DNA from: Hydrogenophaga palleronii NBRC 102513
GTDB lineage: Bacteria > Pseudomonadota > Gammaproteobacteria > Burkholderiales > Burkholderiaceae_C
Assembly: GCF_001571225.1 (NCBI RefSeq)
Contig: NZ_BCTJ01000001.1
Span: 480,876 to 544,875 of the forward strand
DNA: 64,000 nt
Direction of reading: 5' to 3'
Both the position numbers and the translations under genes were made by a program. Position 1 is the first letter of the stretch; each line of letters begins with the position of its first letter. Shown here piece after piece: positions 18,441-29,392 of the stretch. The notes below the pieces were generated by a model that had not been told where the DNA came from, searched no databases, and worked only from the letters and a program-made list of their open reading frames with translations.

Positions 18441-18773
18441 ATGGCCAGCGACCTGATCAAACACGTTTCCGATGCCAGCTTCCAGGCTGATGTGCTGGAC
18501 GCCGGAGCGCCGGTGCTGGTGGACTTCTGGGCGGAGTGGTGCGGCCCTTGCAAGATGATCGCCCCCATCCTGGACGAAGTCGCAGGCTCGTACAACGGCA
18601 AGCTGCAGATCGCCAAGCTCAATGTGGACGACAACCGCGACGTGCCCGCCAAGTTCGGCATTCGTGGCATTCCCACGCTGATGCTGTTCAAGGACGGCCA
18701 GCTCGCCGCCACCAAGGTCGGCGCCGTGAGCAAGGCACAGCTGACCGCCTTCATCGACCAGCAACTGGCCTGA
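18441..18773 (+). CDS. trxA: Thioredoxin
   Basis: Cytoplasmic disulfide reductase, 110 residues. The active site WCGPC occupies residues 33-37, inside the usual [15 protein letters not shown] block, and the cis-proline segment is [12 protein letters not shown]. The ribosome-binding AGGA lies about 8 bases before ATG. It is followed by a hairpin terminator and then by rho, a trxA-rho order common in proteobacteria. Confidence 0.98.
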   Translation: MASDLIKHVSDASFQADVLDAGAPVLVDFWAEWCGPCKMIAPILDEVAGSYNGKLQIAKLNVDDNRDVPAKFGIRGIPTLMLFKDGQLAATKVGAVSKAQLTAFIDQQLA

Positions 18774-18784
18774 GTCCGCGCGGC

Positions 18785-18816
18785 GGGGCCCCGGGTGCAA
18801 TGCCCGGGTCCCGTTT
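18785..18816 (+). terminator. Terminator after trxA
   Basis: CCCGGG (18790-18795) pairs with CCCGGG (18803-18808), extended by GGG/CCC across a mismatch, and is followed by GTTTCC. It separates trxA from the rho promoter. Confidence 0.6.
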
Positions 18817-18842
18817 CCCCGCCAGCCGCATTTTTTTCCTGT

Positions 18843-18848
18843 CATAAT
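18843..18848 (+). promoter_or_regulatory. -10 box of the rho promoter
   Basis: CATAAT in the context GTCATAATTTG, 115 bases before the rho start. No good -35 hexamer was found. The downstream leader (about 18855-18962) is C-rich. Confidence 0.5.
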
Positions 18849-18962
18849 TTGTGCCAGCAGGCCTGACAGACGCCTGCCCTTCTTTCAGCGCACCGTCCGC
18901 CATCCGGACGCCGGCGCCCCCTCCCCCGATCGTTGTCTCGACTCCCTCCCGGAGTGAATTCC

Positions 18963-20225
18963 ATGCACCTTAACGAACTCAAGGCACTGCACGTGTCTGA
19001 AGTCCTCAAGCAGGCTGAAGCGCTTGAGATCGAAAACACTGGCCGCATGCGCAAGCAGGAGCTGATGTTCGCCATCATCAAGAAGCGCGCCAAGGGCGGC
19101 GAACTGGTGTATGCGGACGGCGTGCTGGAAGTGCTGCCCGACGGTTTCGGTTTCCTGCGCGCGCCGGACACCAGCTACACCGCCAGCACCGACGACATCT
19201 ACATCTCGCCCAGCCAGATCCGCCGCTTCAACCTGCACACCGGCGACATGATCGAGGGCGAGGTTCGCATCCCCAAGGATGGCGAACGTTATTTCGCACT
19301 CAACAAGCTCGACAAGATCAACGGCCGTCCTCCCGAGGACAACAAGCACAAGATCATGTTCGAGAACCTGACGCCGCTGTTCCCCAAGGAACAGATGCGG
19401 CTCGAGCGCGACATCAAGAACGAAGAGAACATCACCGGCCGTGTGATCGACATCATCGCCCCGATCGGCCGCGGCCAACGTGCCCTGATCGTGGCGCCGC
19501 CCAAGAGCGGCAAAACGGTGATGATGCAGCACATCTGCCATGCCATCACCGCCAACCACCCCGACGTGGAACTGATGGTGCTGCTGGTCGACGAGCGTCC
19601 GGAAGAAGTGACCGAAATGCAGCGCACCGTGCGCGGCGAGGTCATTGCCTCCACCTTCGACGAACCCGCTGCGCGCCACGTGCACGTGGCCGAGATGGTG
19701 ATCGAGCGCGCCAAGCGCCTGGTCGAACTCGGCAAGGACGTGGTGATCATGCTCGACTCCATCACCCGCCTGGCCCGTGCCTACAACAACGTGCTGCCCT
19801 CCAGCGGCAAGGTGCTGACCGGTGGTGTGGACGCCAACGCACTGCAACGCCCCAAGCGTTTCTTCGGCGCCGCGCGCAAGATCGAAGAAGGTGGCTCGCT
19901 CACCATCATCGCCACCGCCCTGGTCGACACCGGCAGCCGCATGGACGAAGTGATCTTTGAAGAATTCAAGGGCACGGGCAACTGCGAAATCCACCTCGAC
20001 CGCCGCCTGTACGAAAAACGCGTCTTCCCCTCGATCCAGCTCAACCGCAGCGGCACCCGCCGCGAAGAGCTGCTGCTGCAGCCCGAGATCCTGCAGAAGA
20101 CCCGCATCCTGCGCCAGTTCATGTACAACATGGACGAAATCGAGGCCATGGAGATGGTGCTCAAGAGCATGAAGTCGACCAAGAACAATTCGGAGTTCTT
20201 CGACATGATGCGCAGGGGCGGCTGA
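18963..20225 (+). CDS. rho: Transcription termination factor Rho
   Basis: Hexameric RNA helicase that ends transcription; 420 residues, standard length. The N-terminal Rho/cold-shock RNA-binding region includes [13 protein letters not shown]. Walker A is APPKSGKT (178-185), Walker B lies in [16 protein letters not shown], and the R-loop and Q-loop are present in the C-terminal half ([21 protein letters not shown]). ATG at 18963 ([14 protein letters not shown]) has GGAG nine bases upstream. It is preceded by its own promoter and a C-rich leader suitable for self-termination. Confidence 0.98.
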   Translation: MHLNELKALHVSEVLKQAEALEIENTGRMRKQELMFAIIKKRAKGGELVYADGVLEVLPDGFGFLRAPDTSYTASTDDIYISPSQIRRFNLHTGDMIEGEVRIPKDGERYFALNKLDKINGRPPEDNKHKIMFENLTPLFPKEQMRLERDIKNEENITGRVIDIIAPIGRGQRALIVAPPKSGKTVMMQHICHAITANHPDVELMVLLVDERPEEVTEMQRTVRGEVIASTFDEPAARHVHVAEMVIERAKRLVELGKDVVIMLDSITRLARAYNNVLPSSGKVLTGGVDANALQRPKRFFGAARKIEEGGSLTIIATALVDTGSRMDEVIFEEFKGTGNCEIHLDRRLYEKRVFPSIQLNRSGTRREELLLQPEILQKTRILRQFMYNMDEIEAMEMVLKSMKSTKNNSEFFDMMRRGG

Positions 20226-20337
20226 GTCTCCTGCTTGACGGGCCCTTCCCTTCAGGAAAAGCAGACCGGGAATGGCCTGATCGGGCCGCATCCCGGCTGT
20301 TTCTGGCTGAAAAGCGGCTGGGCCCTGGTTCCACGGC

Positions 20338-20343
20338 TATAAT
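20338..20343 (+). promoter_or_regulatory. -10 box of the rpmE promoter
   Basis: Perfect TATAAT, 78 bases before the rpmE start codon. The -35 region is not conserved. Confidence 0.65.
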
Positions 20344-20370
20344 CCAAGGCTTTGCTAATTGCGGCAAGTA

Positions 20371-20389
20371 CAACGAAATGGTTTCGTTG
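20371..20389 (+). promoter_or_regulatory. Perfect hairpin in the rpmE leader
   Basis: CAACGAAA (20371-20378) and TTTCGTTG (20382-20389) form an 8-base-pair stem with a TGG loop, about 30 bases before the start codon. It lies inside the predicted mRNA leader, has no T-run, and is a candidate site for L31 self-regulation. Confidence 0.5.
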
Positions 20390-20420
20390 CGGCTGCGGCA
20401 CCTGAATTGAAAGAAACGCC

Positions 20421-20684
20421 ATGAAAGACGGCATTCACCCCAACTACCGGGAAGTCTGCTTCCAGGACCTGTCCAACGGCTTCAAATTCGTGACCCGCTC
20501 CTGCGCGAACACGAAAGAGACCATCAAGCTGGAAGACGGTCGCGAGCTGCCGCTGTACAAGCTGGACACCTCGAGCGAATCGCACCCCTTCTACACCGGC
20601 ACGCAAAAAAGCGTGGACAACATGGGTGGTCGCGTGGAACGTTTCCGCAACCGCTACGGCAAGGGCACGCCAGCTGCCAAGTAA
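20421..20684 (+). CDS. rpmE2: 50S ribosomal protein L31, type B
   Basis: An 87-residue L31 of the zinc-free type B. It lacks the CxxC pair of zinc-binding L31 and has only isolated Cys residues (in EVCFQDL and RSCANT). [22 protein letters not shown] and [11 protein letters not shown] are family blocks. In many bacteria type B is a zinc-starvation paralogue, but in this lineage it seems to be the ordinary copy. A strong terminator follows. Confidence 0.96.
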   Translation: MKDGIHPNYREVCFQDLSNGFKFVTRSCANTKETIKLEDGRELPLYKLDTSSESHPFYTGTQKSVDNMGGRVERFRNRYGKGTPAAK

Positions 20685-20727
20685 GCAGCGGGCTTCAAAC
20701 CGGACACCCAGGTGCCCGGTGCCTTGC

Positions 20728-20763
20728 AAAAAAAAAGCAGCCTGTTCACGGCTGCTTTTTTTT
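20728..20763 (+). terminator. Bidirectional intrinsic terminator after rpmE
   Basis: GCAGCC (20737-20742) and GGCTGC (20750-20755) flanked by A9 upstream and T8 downstream, so it can work in both directions. Confidence 0.9.
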
Positions 20764-20826
20764 CGCCCCTCTCCCTCCCATGGCTGCGGCCCACGCCGCC
20801 GGCCCCGGCCCTGTATATTCGCCGCA

Positions 20827-22549
20827 GTGAATCAGCCCACCCCCGCCATCGTCACGCAATCGGCCGTGCGCCGCCTGCCCCGGCTCGCACTCATCCTGTT
20901 CTGCGCCGCCTACGTGCTGCCCGGCTTCCTCGGCCGCGAGCCCTGGAAAAATGCCGACGTCTCGGCCTTCGGCGTGATGCTGGAGATGGCGCTCGGCCAC
21001 AGCAGCTGGTGGAACCCGCACCTGCTGGGCCAGGCTGTGGACGAAGCCGGCCCGCTGCCCTACTGGCTGGGTGCGGTGTTCATCAAGCTGCTGCCCTTTG
21101 TCTCGCCCGAATTCGCGGTGCGCATTCCGTTTGCGCTGCTGCTCGCCCTGACGCTGGTCTGCACCTGGTACACCGTGTACCACCTGGCCCGTCAGCCGGC
21201 CGCCCAGCCGGTGGCCTTTGCCTTTGGTGGCGAGGCCCGCCCCACCGACTACGCGCGGGCCCTGGCCGACGCCGGCCTGCTGGCCCTGATGGCTTGCCTG
21301 GGCCTGGCCCAGCTCTCGCACGAAACCACGCCCGACCTGGCACGCCTGGCCTGGGTGTCGCTGCTGCTGTTCGCCGCCGCCCGGCTGGCCCATGCAGGCA
21401 ACCGCCACCCGATGCGCAGCGTGCTGTGCTGGGGCATTGCGGTGCTGGCGTTGATCCTCAGTGGCGCACCCTGGATCGCGGCCCTCCTGGGCGTCGGTCT
21501 GTTGCTGGTGCTGTCCCTGTCCCGCCAGAGCGCGCGCCCCCTGGTCGCCGAAACAGGCTGGCTGACCGACACCCCGGCGCCCAAGCACGACACCCTGCTC
21601 TGGTCGGCCTTGCTGCTGGCCGCTGCCTTCGTGGTCACCGTGACCGCCGGCCTGGTGCCGGCACCGGCGTTGCAGACGCCGCTGTCGGCGATTGAATGGC
21701 AAAGCTGGGGCAGGCTGCTGGTCTGGTTCACCTGGCCGGCCTGGCCGCTGATGCTCTGGACCCTGTGGCGCTGGCGGCGCCAGCTGGTGCAGCCCCATGT
21801 GGCGCTGCCGCTTTGGGCGGTGCTGGTGAGCGTGGTCGACAGCGCCCAGTCGGACCAGCGCGACCGCGCCCTGCTGCTCGCCCTGCCCGCCCTGGCGGCC
21901 CTGGCGGCATTCGCCCTGCCCACCCTGCGCCGCAGCGTCGCGGCGCTGGTGGACTGGTTCACGCTGGTGTTCTTCTCGGGCTGCGCGCTGGTGATCTGGG
22001 TGGTCTGGTTTGCCATGCAGACCGGCGTACCGGCCAAACCCGCGGCCAACGTGGCGCGGCTGGCGCCCGGCTTCGTGCCTGAGTTTTCCTTCTGGCTGTT
22101 TGCCTTTGGCGCGCTCGCCACCGGCGCCTGGCTCTGGCTGGTGGCCTGGCGCGCGGGCCGGCACCGTGCGGCGCTGTGGAAGAGCCTGGTGCTGCCGGCT
22201 GCAGGCACCACGCTGTGCTGGCTGCTGCTCATGACGCTGTGGCTGCCGCTGCTGGACTTCGGCCGCAGCTACGGCCCGATTTCACGCAGCATCGCCCGCC
22301 TGGTGCCTGCGAACAGCTGCGTGCTGACCGACGGCCTGAGTCAGCCGCAGATCGCGGCCCTGCAGTACCACGGGCAACTGCGGCTCGTGCGCACCGAAAG
22401 CGCTGGCGATGCCGGCTGCCGCAGCCTGGTGGTGGCGCCCGAGAAGCAGGCCACCCTGGACCAGCGCGTGGACCTGACGCAGTGGGCCTTCAAGGCCACC
22501 GTCCGGCGCCTGACCGACAACAAGGAAAGCCTGCTGGTTTACCAGCGCA

Positions 22550-22560
<11 letters not shown>
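20827..22560 (+). CDS. ArnT-like integral membrane glycosyltransferase (GT-C fold)
   Basis: A 577-residue protein with about ten to twelve hydrophobic segments and a short soluble C-terminal domain (from about residue 480, RSYGPISRSIARLVPANSCVLTD). The N-terminal periplasmic loop GREPWKNADVSAFG resembles the catalytic loop of PMT/ArnT enzymes, which transfer sugars from polyprenyl-phosphate carriers. The acceptor is unknown. The start is GTG at 20827 (VNQPTPAIV); longer in-frame starts run back into rpmE. Its 3' end overlaps the convergent phoR by 11 bases. Confidence 0.75.
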
Positions 22561-23877
<1,317 letters not shown>

Positions 23878-23881
<4 letters not shown>

Positions 23882-24609
23882 GCGGCGGAGATCGGGGTGC
23901 CTTGAGCCGGTTTGCCGGTCTGGTTCATCGCCGTGAGACGGTAGCCCGCGCCGCGCACCGTTTCCACCATGCCGGACGCTTCACCCAGTGACTCTCTCAA
24001 TCGCTTGACATGCACGTCCACGGTACGCTCCTCGATGAACACATGGTCTCCCCAGACCTTGTCGAGCAGAGTACCACGGGTGTGGACGCGCTCGGCGTGT
24101 TTCATGAGGTAGTGCAGCAGCTTGAATTCGGTCGGGCCGACCTTGAGCTCGGAGCCGCGGAAGGTCACGCGGTAGGTGCCGGCGTCGAGTGCGAGCTCGC
24201 CGACCTGCACCGAGTCGTTGACGATCTCGGGCGCGCGGCGGCGCAGCACGGCGCGGATGCGCGCGAGCAGCTCCTGGGTGGAGAACGGCTTGGTGATGTA
24301 GTCGTCGGCGCCGGCGTCCAGGCCCTGGACCTTGTCGCTCTCGTCGCTGCGCGCGGTGAGCATCAGGATCGGCACGGTCTTGGTGCGCTCGTGCTTGCGC
24401 CACTGACGCGCCAGCACCGCACCGCTCTCGCCAGGCAACATCCAGTCGAGCAGGATCACATCGGGCAGCACCGCATCGACTTCGCGCTGGGCGGCCGCAC
24501 CGTCGAACACGACGGTGGGCGCAAAGCCGTTGTGGCGCAGGTTGACCGCGATCAGCTCGGCGATGGAAGGTTCGTCCTCGACCACGAGGACGCGAGGTAG
24601 TTTTCTCAT
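23878..24609 (-). CDS. phoB: Phosphate regulon response regulator PhoB
   Basis: OmpR-type activator that binds Pho boxes. The 243 residues have a receiver domain with acidic pocket (VVEDEPS) and phosphoacceptor Asp55 in VILLDWMLPGESG, then K in DDYITKPFSTQELLARI. The winged-helix effector domain holds LKVGPTEFKLLHYLMKHAERVHTR and RTVDVHVKRLRESL. It overlaps phoU and phoR by ATGA on either side, consistent with coupled translation. Confidence 0.97.
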
Positions 24610-25307
24610 CCGGCTGCCGACTCCACGGCCGACATCGGGGCGTGTCGCACGTCTTCACCCTTGACGATGAAGATGATCTGCTCGGCGATGTTCTTGGCGT
24701 GGTCGCCCACGCGCTCGATCGACTTGGCCAGGAACAGCAGGTCCAGGCTGGGCGAGATGGTCCGGGGGTCTTCCATCATGTAGGTGATGAGCTTGCGCAG
24801 GAAGCCGTTGTACTCGTGGTCGATCGCGTCGTCGCCCTTGATGATGGCCACCGCCATGGTGGTGTCCAGGCGGGCGAACGAGTCCAGCGTCTTGCGCAGC
24901 AGGGCAGCAGCCAGGTCGGCGGCGACACGCAGCTCGGAGCTGGGCAGGTTGCGCGGCGAGCCGGTCTGGATGATGGACTTGACCATGCGGGCAATGCGCG
25001 CGACTTCGTCGCCGGCGCGTTCCAGATTCTGGGTCGTGCGCGAGATCGCCATCAGGAAGCGCAGGTCGCGTGCGGTGGGCTGGCGCCGGCCGATGGTGGA
25101 GATGATCTCGTGATCGATCTGCATCTCCATCTGGTTGATCCGGGCTTCGTTTTCCAGCACCTGCTCGGCCGACTCGAGGCTCATGTGGATCAGGGCATAC
25201 ACCGCCTGGTGCAGCTGGGATTCAACCAGGCCGCCCATTTCGAGCACGTTTGTGGAAATCGAGTTCAGTTCGGCGTCGAACTGGCTGGACAGATGTTTGT
25301 CGCTCAT
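24606..25307 (-). CDS. phoU: Phosphate signalling protein PhoU
   Basis: Negative regulator linking the Pst transporter to PhoR. The 233 residues form two three-helix repeats with the metal-binding E/DxxxD patterns (NLERAGDEVARIARM and IERVGDHAKNIAEQ). ATG at 25307 (MSDKHLSSQFDAEL) has AAGGAG in front; the longer frame to 25733 is a shadow of pstB. It sits between pstB and phoB. Confidence 0.97.
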   Translation of the reverse strand: MSDKHLSSQFDAELNSISTNVLEMGGLVESQLHQAVYALIHMSLESAEQVLENEARINQMEMQIDHEIISTIGRRQPTARDLRFLMAISRTTQNLERAGDEVARIARMVKSIIQTGSPRNLPSSELRVAADLAAALLRKTLDSFARLDTTMAVAIIKGDDAIDHEYNGFLRKLITYMMEDPRTISPSLDLLFLAKSIERVGDHAKNIAEQIIFIVKGEDVRHAPMSAVESAAG

Positions 25308-25351
25308 GTGGAGGGTCTCCTTGGGATCGCTGAAGGTTCGCTCGCTGGGGC

Positions 25352-26155
25352 TCAGCCGAAGCGGCCCGTGATGTAGTCTTCGGTTTCCGTCTTGTTCGGC
25401 TTGAAGAAGATCTGCTCGGTGGCACCGAATTCGATCAGTTCGCCCAGGTACATGTAGGCGGTGTAGTCGCTGCAGCGGGCGGCCTGCTGCATGTTGTGGG
25501 TGACGATGGCAATGGTGTAGTCCTGCTTGAGTTCGTGCACCAGCTCTTCCACCTTGCCGGTGGAGATCGGGTCCAGCGCCGAGGTGGGCTCGTCGAGCAG
25601 CAGCACCGAAGGCTTCACCGCCACGCTGCGAGCGATGCACAGGCGTTGCTGCTGGCCACCGGAGAGCGACAGGCCACTCTGGTTCAGCTTGTCCTTCACT
25701 TCGTTCCACAGCGCGGCCTTGGACAGCGCCCATTCCACGCGGTCGTCCATCTCGCCACGGCTCAGGTCTTCGTAAAGCTTCACGCCGAAGGCGATGTTGT
25801 CATAGATCGACATGGGGAACGGCGTGGGCTTCTGGAACACCATGCCGATGCGCGCGCGCAGCAGGTTGATGTCCTGCTTGGCGTCCAGGATGTTCTGGCC
25901 GTAGAAGTTGATCTGGCCTTCGGCGCGCTGGCCGGGGTACAGGCTGTACATGCGGTTGAGCGTGCGCAGCAGCGTGGACTTGCCACAACCCGAGGGGCCG
26001 ATGAAGGCGGTGACCTTGCGCTCCTCGATGTTCATGTTGACGTTCTTCAGGCCCTGGAACTTGCCGTAGAAGAAGTTCAGGTTGCGCAACTCGAGCGCGT
26101 TCTTGGCGTTGGCAGTGGCGGCGGCCGGTGCTTGTGCGGTGGCGGTAGCAGGCAT
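25352..26155 (-). CDS. pstB: Phosphate ABC transporter ATP-binding protein PstB
   Basis: Cytoplasmic ATPase of the high-affinity phosphate importer, 267 residues. Walker A is GPSGCGKST, the ABC signature [13 protein letters not shown], and Walker [13 protein letters not shown], followed by the His switch in [16 protein letters not shown] short Ala-rich N-terminal extension (about 15 residues) precedes the ABC domain. Order pstS-C-A-B-phoU-phoB-phoR is complete. Confidence 0.97.
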   Translation of the reverse strand: MPATATAQAPAAATANAKNALELRNLNFFYGKFQGLKNVNMNIEERKVTAFIGPSGCGKSTLLRTLNRMYSLYPGQRAEGQINFYGQNILDAKQDINLLRARIGMVFQKPTPFPMSIYDNIAFGVKLYEDLSRGEMDDRVEWALSKAALWNEVKDKLNQSGLSLSGGQQQRLCIARSVAVKPSVLLLDEPTSALDPISTGKVEELVHELKQDYTIAIVTHNMQQAARCSDYTAYMYLGELIEFGATEQIFFKPNKTETEDYITGRFG

Positions 26156-26206
26156 GTTGGGTTCCGTATCTTGAATGAGGGCTGTCTAGCAGGGATCTGG
26201 CGGGCG

Positions 26207-27061
26207 TCAGCCGGCCTTCTTCTCGCGCAGGAAGACCCGCGCCACGATGTTGAGCGCCAGCACCGAGAGGGTGATCAGCAGCGCCCCGCCCCAGGCCAGG
26301 CGGATCCAGTTGTCGTAAGGGCTCAGTGCGAACTGGAAGATCACCACCGGCAGGTTGGCCATCGGTGCGCCCATGTCGGTGCTGAAGAACTGGTTGTTCA
26401 GTGCGGTGAACAGCAGCGGCGCGGTTTCGCCACTGATGCGGGCCACGGCCAGCAGCAGGCCGGTCATGACACCGCTCTTGGCTGCGCGCAGGGTCACCAG
26501 CGTGGCGACTTTCCAGCGCGGCGCGCCGAGGGCAAACGCCGCTTCGCGCAGGCTGCCCGGCACCAGGCGCAGCATGTTCTCGGTGGTGCGCACCACCACC
26601 GGCACGGCGATCAGCGACAGCGCCAGGCTGCCGGCCCAGCCGGAGAAGTTGCCCAGCGTCGCCACCGCGATGGCGTAGACGAACAGGCCCAGCACGATGG
26701 ACGGTGCCGACAGCATGATGTCGGTGACGAAGCGCGTGAGTTCGGCGGTCTTGCTGGTGTCGCCGTACTCGGCCAGGTAGACACCGGCAAAGATGCCGAT
26801 GGGGGTGGACACCAGCACCGAGAAGCCGACCATCATCAGGCTGCCGACGATGGCATTGGCCAGGCCACCACCGTCCGTGCCCGGCGCGGGCGTGGAGTGG
26901 GTGAACATGTTCCAGTCCAGCGCGGCGAAGCCGTTGGTGAACAGCACGCTCAGGATCCAGAGCAGCACGAACAGGCCCAGCACCATGGCACCCATGGACA
27001 GGGTCAGGCCCACGGTGTTGGCCAGCTGGCGGCGCTTGTAGAGGCGGTTGTTGAATTCCAT
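26207..27061 (-). CDS. pstA: Phosphate ABC transporter permease PstA
   Basis: Inner-membrane permease, 284 residues with six hydrophobic segments. The EAA-type loop that contacts PstB is seen in REAAFALGAPRWKVATLVTLRAA, and MVGFSVLVSTPIGIFAGVYLAEYG near residue 75 is typical of PstA. It follows pstC by 14 bases. Confidence 0.96.
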   Translation of the reverse strand: MEFNNRLYKRRQLANTVGLTLSMGAMVLGLFVLLWILSVLFTNGFAALDWNMFTHSTPAPGTDGGGLANAIVGSLMMVGFSVLVSTPIGIFAGVYLAEYGDTSKTAELTRFVTDIMLSAPSIVLGLFVYAIAVATLGNFSGWAGSLALSLIAVPVVVRTTENMLRLVPGSLREAAFALGAPRWKVATLVTLRAAKSGVMTGLLLAVARISGETAPLLFTALNNQFFSTDMGAPMANLPVVIFQFALSPYDNWIRLAWGGALLITLSVLALNIVARVFLREKKAG

Positions 27062-27075
27062 GATGGTATTGATCC

Positions 27076-28074
27076 TCAGAGGCCCTTGGCCTTTTCGGCG
27101 CGGATCAGCATGATCTTGGCGGCCGACAGCACGATGAAGGTGATGACGAAGAGCAGGAAACCGAGGGCGAACAGGGTGGAGAGGTGGAAGTCGGCGGCTT
27201 CGCCGAACTCGTTGGCCAGCGTCGAGGCGATCGAGGTGCCGGGCGAGAACAGCGAGGTCGGCAGGCGGTTGGCGTTGCCGATCACGAACGTGACGGCCAT
27301 GGTTTCACCCAGGGCACGGCCCAGGCCCAGCATGATCCCGCCGATCACACCCTTCTGGGTGTACGGCAGCACCACGCGGCGCACCACTTCCCAGGTCGTG
27401 CAACCCAGGCCGTAGGCCGATTCGCGCAGGATGGGGGGCACGATCTCGAACACGTCGCGCATCACCGCGGCAATGAAGGGCAGCACCATGAAGGCCAGCA
27501 CGATGCCGGCGGCCAGGATGCCGATGCCGTTGGTGGCGCCGCCAAACAGCGAGCCGATCAGCGGCATGGAGCCCAGCAGGCCCTGCATGCCGGGCTGCAC
27601 GTAGTCGGCGAACAAGGGCGCGAACACGAACAGGCCGAACATGCCGTAGATGATGGAAGGCACGGCAGCCAGCAGCTCCACCGCGGTACCGAGCGGGCGG
27701 CGCAGCCACACCGGGCAGTTTTCGGTAAGGAACAGCGCGATGCCGAAGGCCAGTGGCACGGCGATCAGCAGGGCGATGCCGGCGCTGGCCAGCGTGCCCA
27801 CGATGGCGATCGCGGCGCCGAACTCTTCGTTGACCACGTCCCATTCGACGCGCCACACGAACCCCAGGCCGAACTTCTGGAAAGCCGGCCAGGCGTTGAC
27901 AAACAGGGAAATGATGATGCCCATCAAGGCGACCAGCACCAGCAGCGAGAAGCCCTGGGTGATGCGATGGAAAAAGATGTCTTCGATGCGTTGCCGTTTG
28001 GCAATCGCCACCATGCTGGGATTGCCGGACTGTGCCGGCACAGACTTCGAACTCATGGTTGTTCCCACGCTCAT
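27076..28074 (-). CDS. pstC: Phosphate ABC transporter permease PstC
   Basis: Second permease of the phosphate importer, 332 residues, six membrane segments after a cytoplasmic N-terminus. The EAA loop is [22 protein letters not shown], and [26 protein letters not shown] marks the core. ATG at 28074 (MSVGTTMSS) has AAGGG upstream; Met7 at 28056 is an alternative. Confidence 0.96.
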   Translation of the reverse strand: MSVGTTMSSKSVPAQSGNPSMVAIAKRQRIEDIFFHRITQGFSLLVLVALMGIIISLFVNAWPAFQKFGLGFVWRVEWDVVNEEFGAAIAIVGTLASAGIALLIAVPLAFGIALFLTENCPVWLRRPLGTAVELLAAVPSIIYGMFGLFVFAPLFADYVQPGMQGLLGSMPLIGSLFGGATNGIGILAAGIVLAFMVLPFIAAVMRDVFEIVPPILRESAYGLGCTTWEVVRRVVLPYTQKGVIGGIMLGLGRALGETMAVTFVIGNANRLPTSLFSPGTSIASTLANEFGEAADFHLSTLFALGFLLFVITFIVLSAAKIMLIRAEKAKGL

Positions 28075-28111
28075 GTTGATGCCCTTATTGTGATCTTGAG
28101 AACAGCGAAAT

Positions 28112-28140
28112 CCGCCGGTCGGTGTGGTTCCCGCCGGCGG
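28112..28140 (-). terminator. Stem-loop between pstS and pstC
   Basis: CCGCCGG (28112-28118) pairs with CCGGCGG (28134-28140). It lacks a T-run. Its place just after pstS fits a partial terminator or 3' stabiliser that keeps the binding protein more abundant than the permeases. Confidence 0.5.
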
Positions 28141-28163
28141 ATGTCATAAAGACCCTGTGCTCT

Positions 28164-29195
28164 TTACTTCTCGATCTGGCCCCAGACCTTGGAGCGGATC
28201 TCGTTGGTCAGGCTGTCAGGCAGGGCCACGTAGTCCAGGTCGGCGGCCATTTGCTTGCCGCTCTTGAACGACCAGTCGAAGAACTTCAGAACTTCGGCCG
28301 ACTGGGCCTTGTCGGTGGGCTGCTTGTACATCAGGATGAACGAAGCGGTGCTGATGGGCCAGCTGTCGGCGCCCTTGGCATTGACCATGGACACGCCCAT
28401 GCCGGGCACGCTGAACCAGTCCACGCCAGCAGCGGCAGCGGCGAACGTCTTGTCGTCGGGGTTCACGTACTTGCCGTCCTTGTTCTGCAGTTGCAGGTAA
28501 GGCATGTTGTTCTTCTTGGTGTACGCGTATTCCACGTAACCGATCGAGCCCTTGACGCGGCTCACGTTGGCGGCCACGCCTTCGTTGCCCTTGCCACCGA
28601 CGGAAGAAGCGGCCGGCCATTTCACGGCGGCGCCCTTGCCCACCTTGTCGGCCCAGTCCTTGCTCACGGCGGTCAGGTAGTCGGTGAAGTTGAAGGTGGT
28701 GCCCGAGCCGTCCGAACGGTGGACCACGGTGATGGCCTGGTCAGGCAGGGTCTTGCCCGGGTTCAGGGCGGCCAGCTTGGGGTCGTTCCACTTGGCAACG
28801 GTGCCCAGGAAGATGTCGGCCAGCACGGGGCCGGTCACGCGCAGTTCGCCCGGCTTGAACCCCTCGAGGTTGATCACGGGCACGGTGCCGCCGATGATGG
28901 CGGGGAACTGCACCATGCCGTCTTTGTCCAGGTCTTCACCCGACACCGGCGCGTCGGTGGCGCCGAAAGCCACGGTCTTGGCCTTGATCTGGCGGATGCC
29001 GCCCGACGAGCCGATGGACTGGTAGTTCAGGCCGACATTGGTTTCTTTTTTGTAGGCTTCTGCCCACTTGCCGTAGATCGGATACGGGAAGGAAGCGCCA
29101 GCGCCGGTGATGTCGGCGGCCAGTGCCGCGCCCATGCCAGCGGTGGCCATGGCAGCTGCGGCCACGGTCTTGAGGAAAATGCGTTTGTTGATCAT
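28164..29195 (-). CDS. pstS: Phosphate-binding periplasmic protein PstS
   Basis: High-affinity phosphate-binding protein, 343 residues. A signal peptide ends at about GAALA-AD (residue 26). The mature protein starts with ITGAGASFPYPIYGKWAEAYKKET, the PstS signature, and has GSSGGIRQI and RSDGSGTTFNFTDYL, which bind the phosphate oxygens. It is the first gene of the operon and follows a clear Pho box. Confidence 0.97.
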   Translation of the reverse strand: MINKRIFLKTVAAAAMATAGMGAALAADITGAGASFPYPIYGKWAEAYKKETNVGLNYQSIGSSGGIRQIKAKTVAFGATDAPVSGEDLDKDGMVQFPAIIGGTVPVINLEGFKPGELRVTGPVLADIFLGTVAKWNDPKLAALNPGKTLPDQAITVVHRSDGSGTTFNFTDYLTAVSKDWADKVGKGAAVKWPAASSVGGKGNEGVAANVSRVKGSIGYVEYAYTKKNNMPYLQLQNKDGKYVNPDDKTFAAAAAGVDWFSVPGMGVSMVNAKGADSWPISTASFILMYKQPTDKAQSAEVLKFFDWSFKSGKQMAADLDYVALPDSLTNEIRSKVWGQIEK

Positions 29196-29234
29196 GTAGA
29201 GACTCCAGACGGTTGGGGATGCGGAACAGGGTGG

Positions 29235-29268
29235 ACTTTAGGCAGGCAATGTGACAGCCACGTGACAT
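29235..29268 (-). promoter_or_regulatory. Pho box and -10 of the pstS promoter
   Basis: On the minus strand ATGTCACGTGGCTGTCAC (29268 down to 29251) carries two exact TGTCA repeats 11 bases apart, the PhoB-binding layout. Ten bases later is TAAAGT (29240 to 29235), a -10 hexamer with the box replacing the -35. The start codon is 40 bases further on. Confidence 0.85.
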
Positions 29269-29392
29269 CAACCACTTGTCACACAAACCCGTGCGCTCCC
29301 GAGGCGGGCCCGTCACGGGCATGCGTCACAATCCGGGTTTTCCGCACCATCCCGCTCCCTGGGCCTGTTCACGGCCCACGCCTCCCCCACGC

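Noticed and set aside
18840..18858. CTGTCATAA match to the Pho box before rho
   Set aside because: Only the first half fits; the second repeat at 11 bases is GTGCC, not GTCAC. It overlaps the likely -10 of rho.
29270..29392. Possible Pho box for ppx on the plus strand (TTGTCACACAAACC at 29277)
   Set aside because: A first TGTCA is present but no second repeat at 11 bases and no -10.
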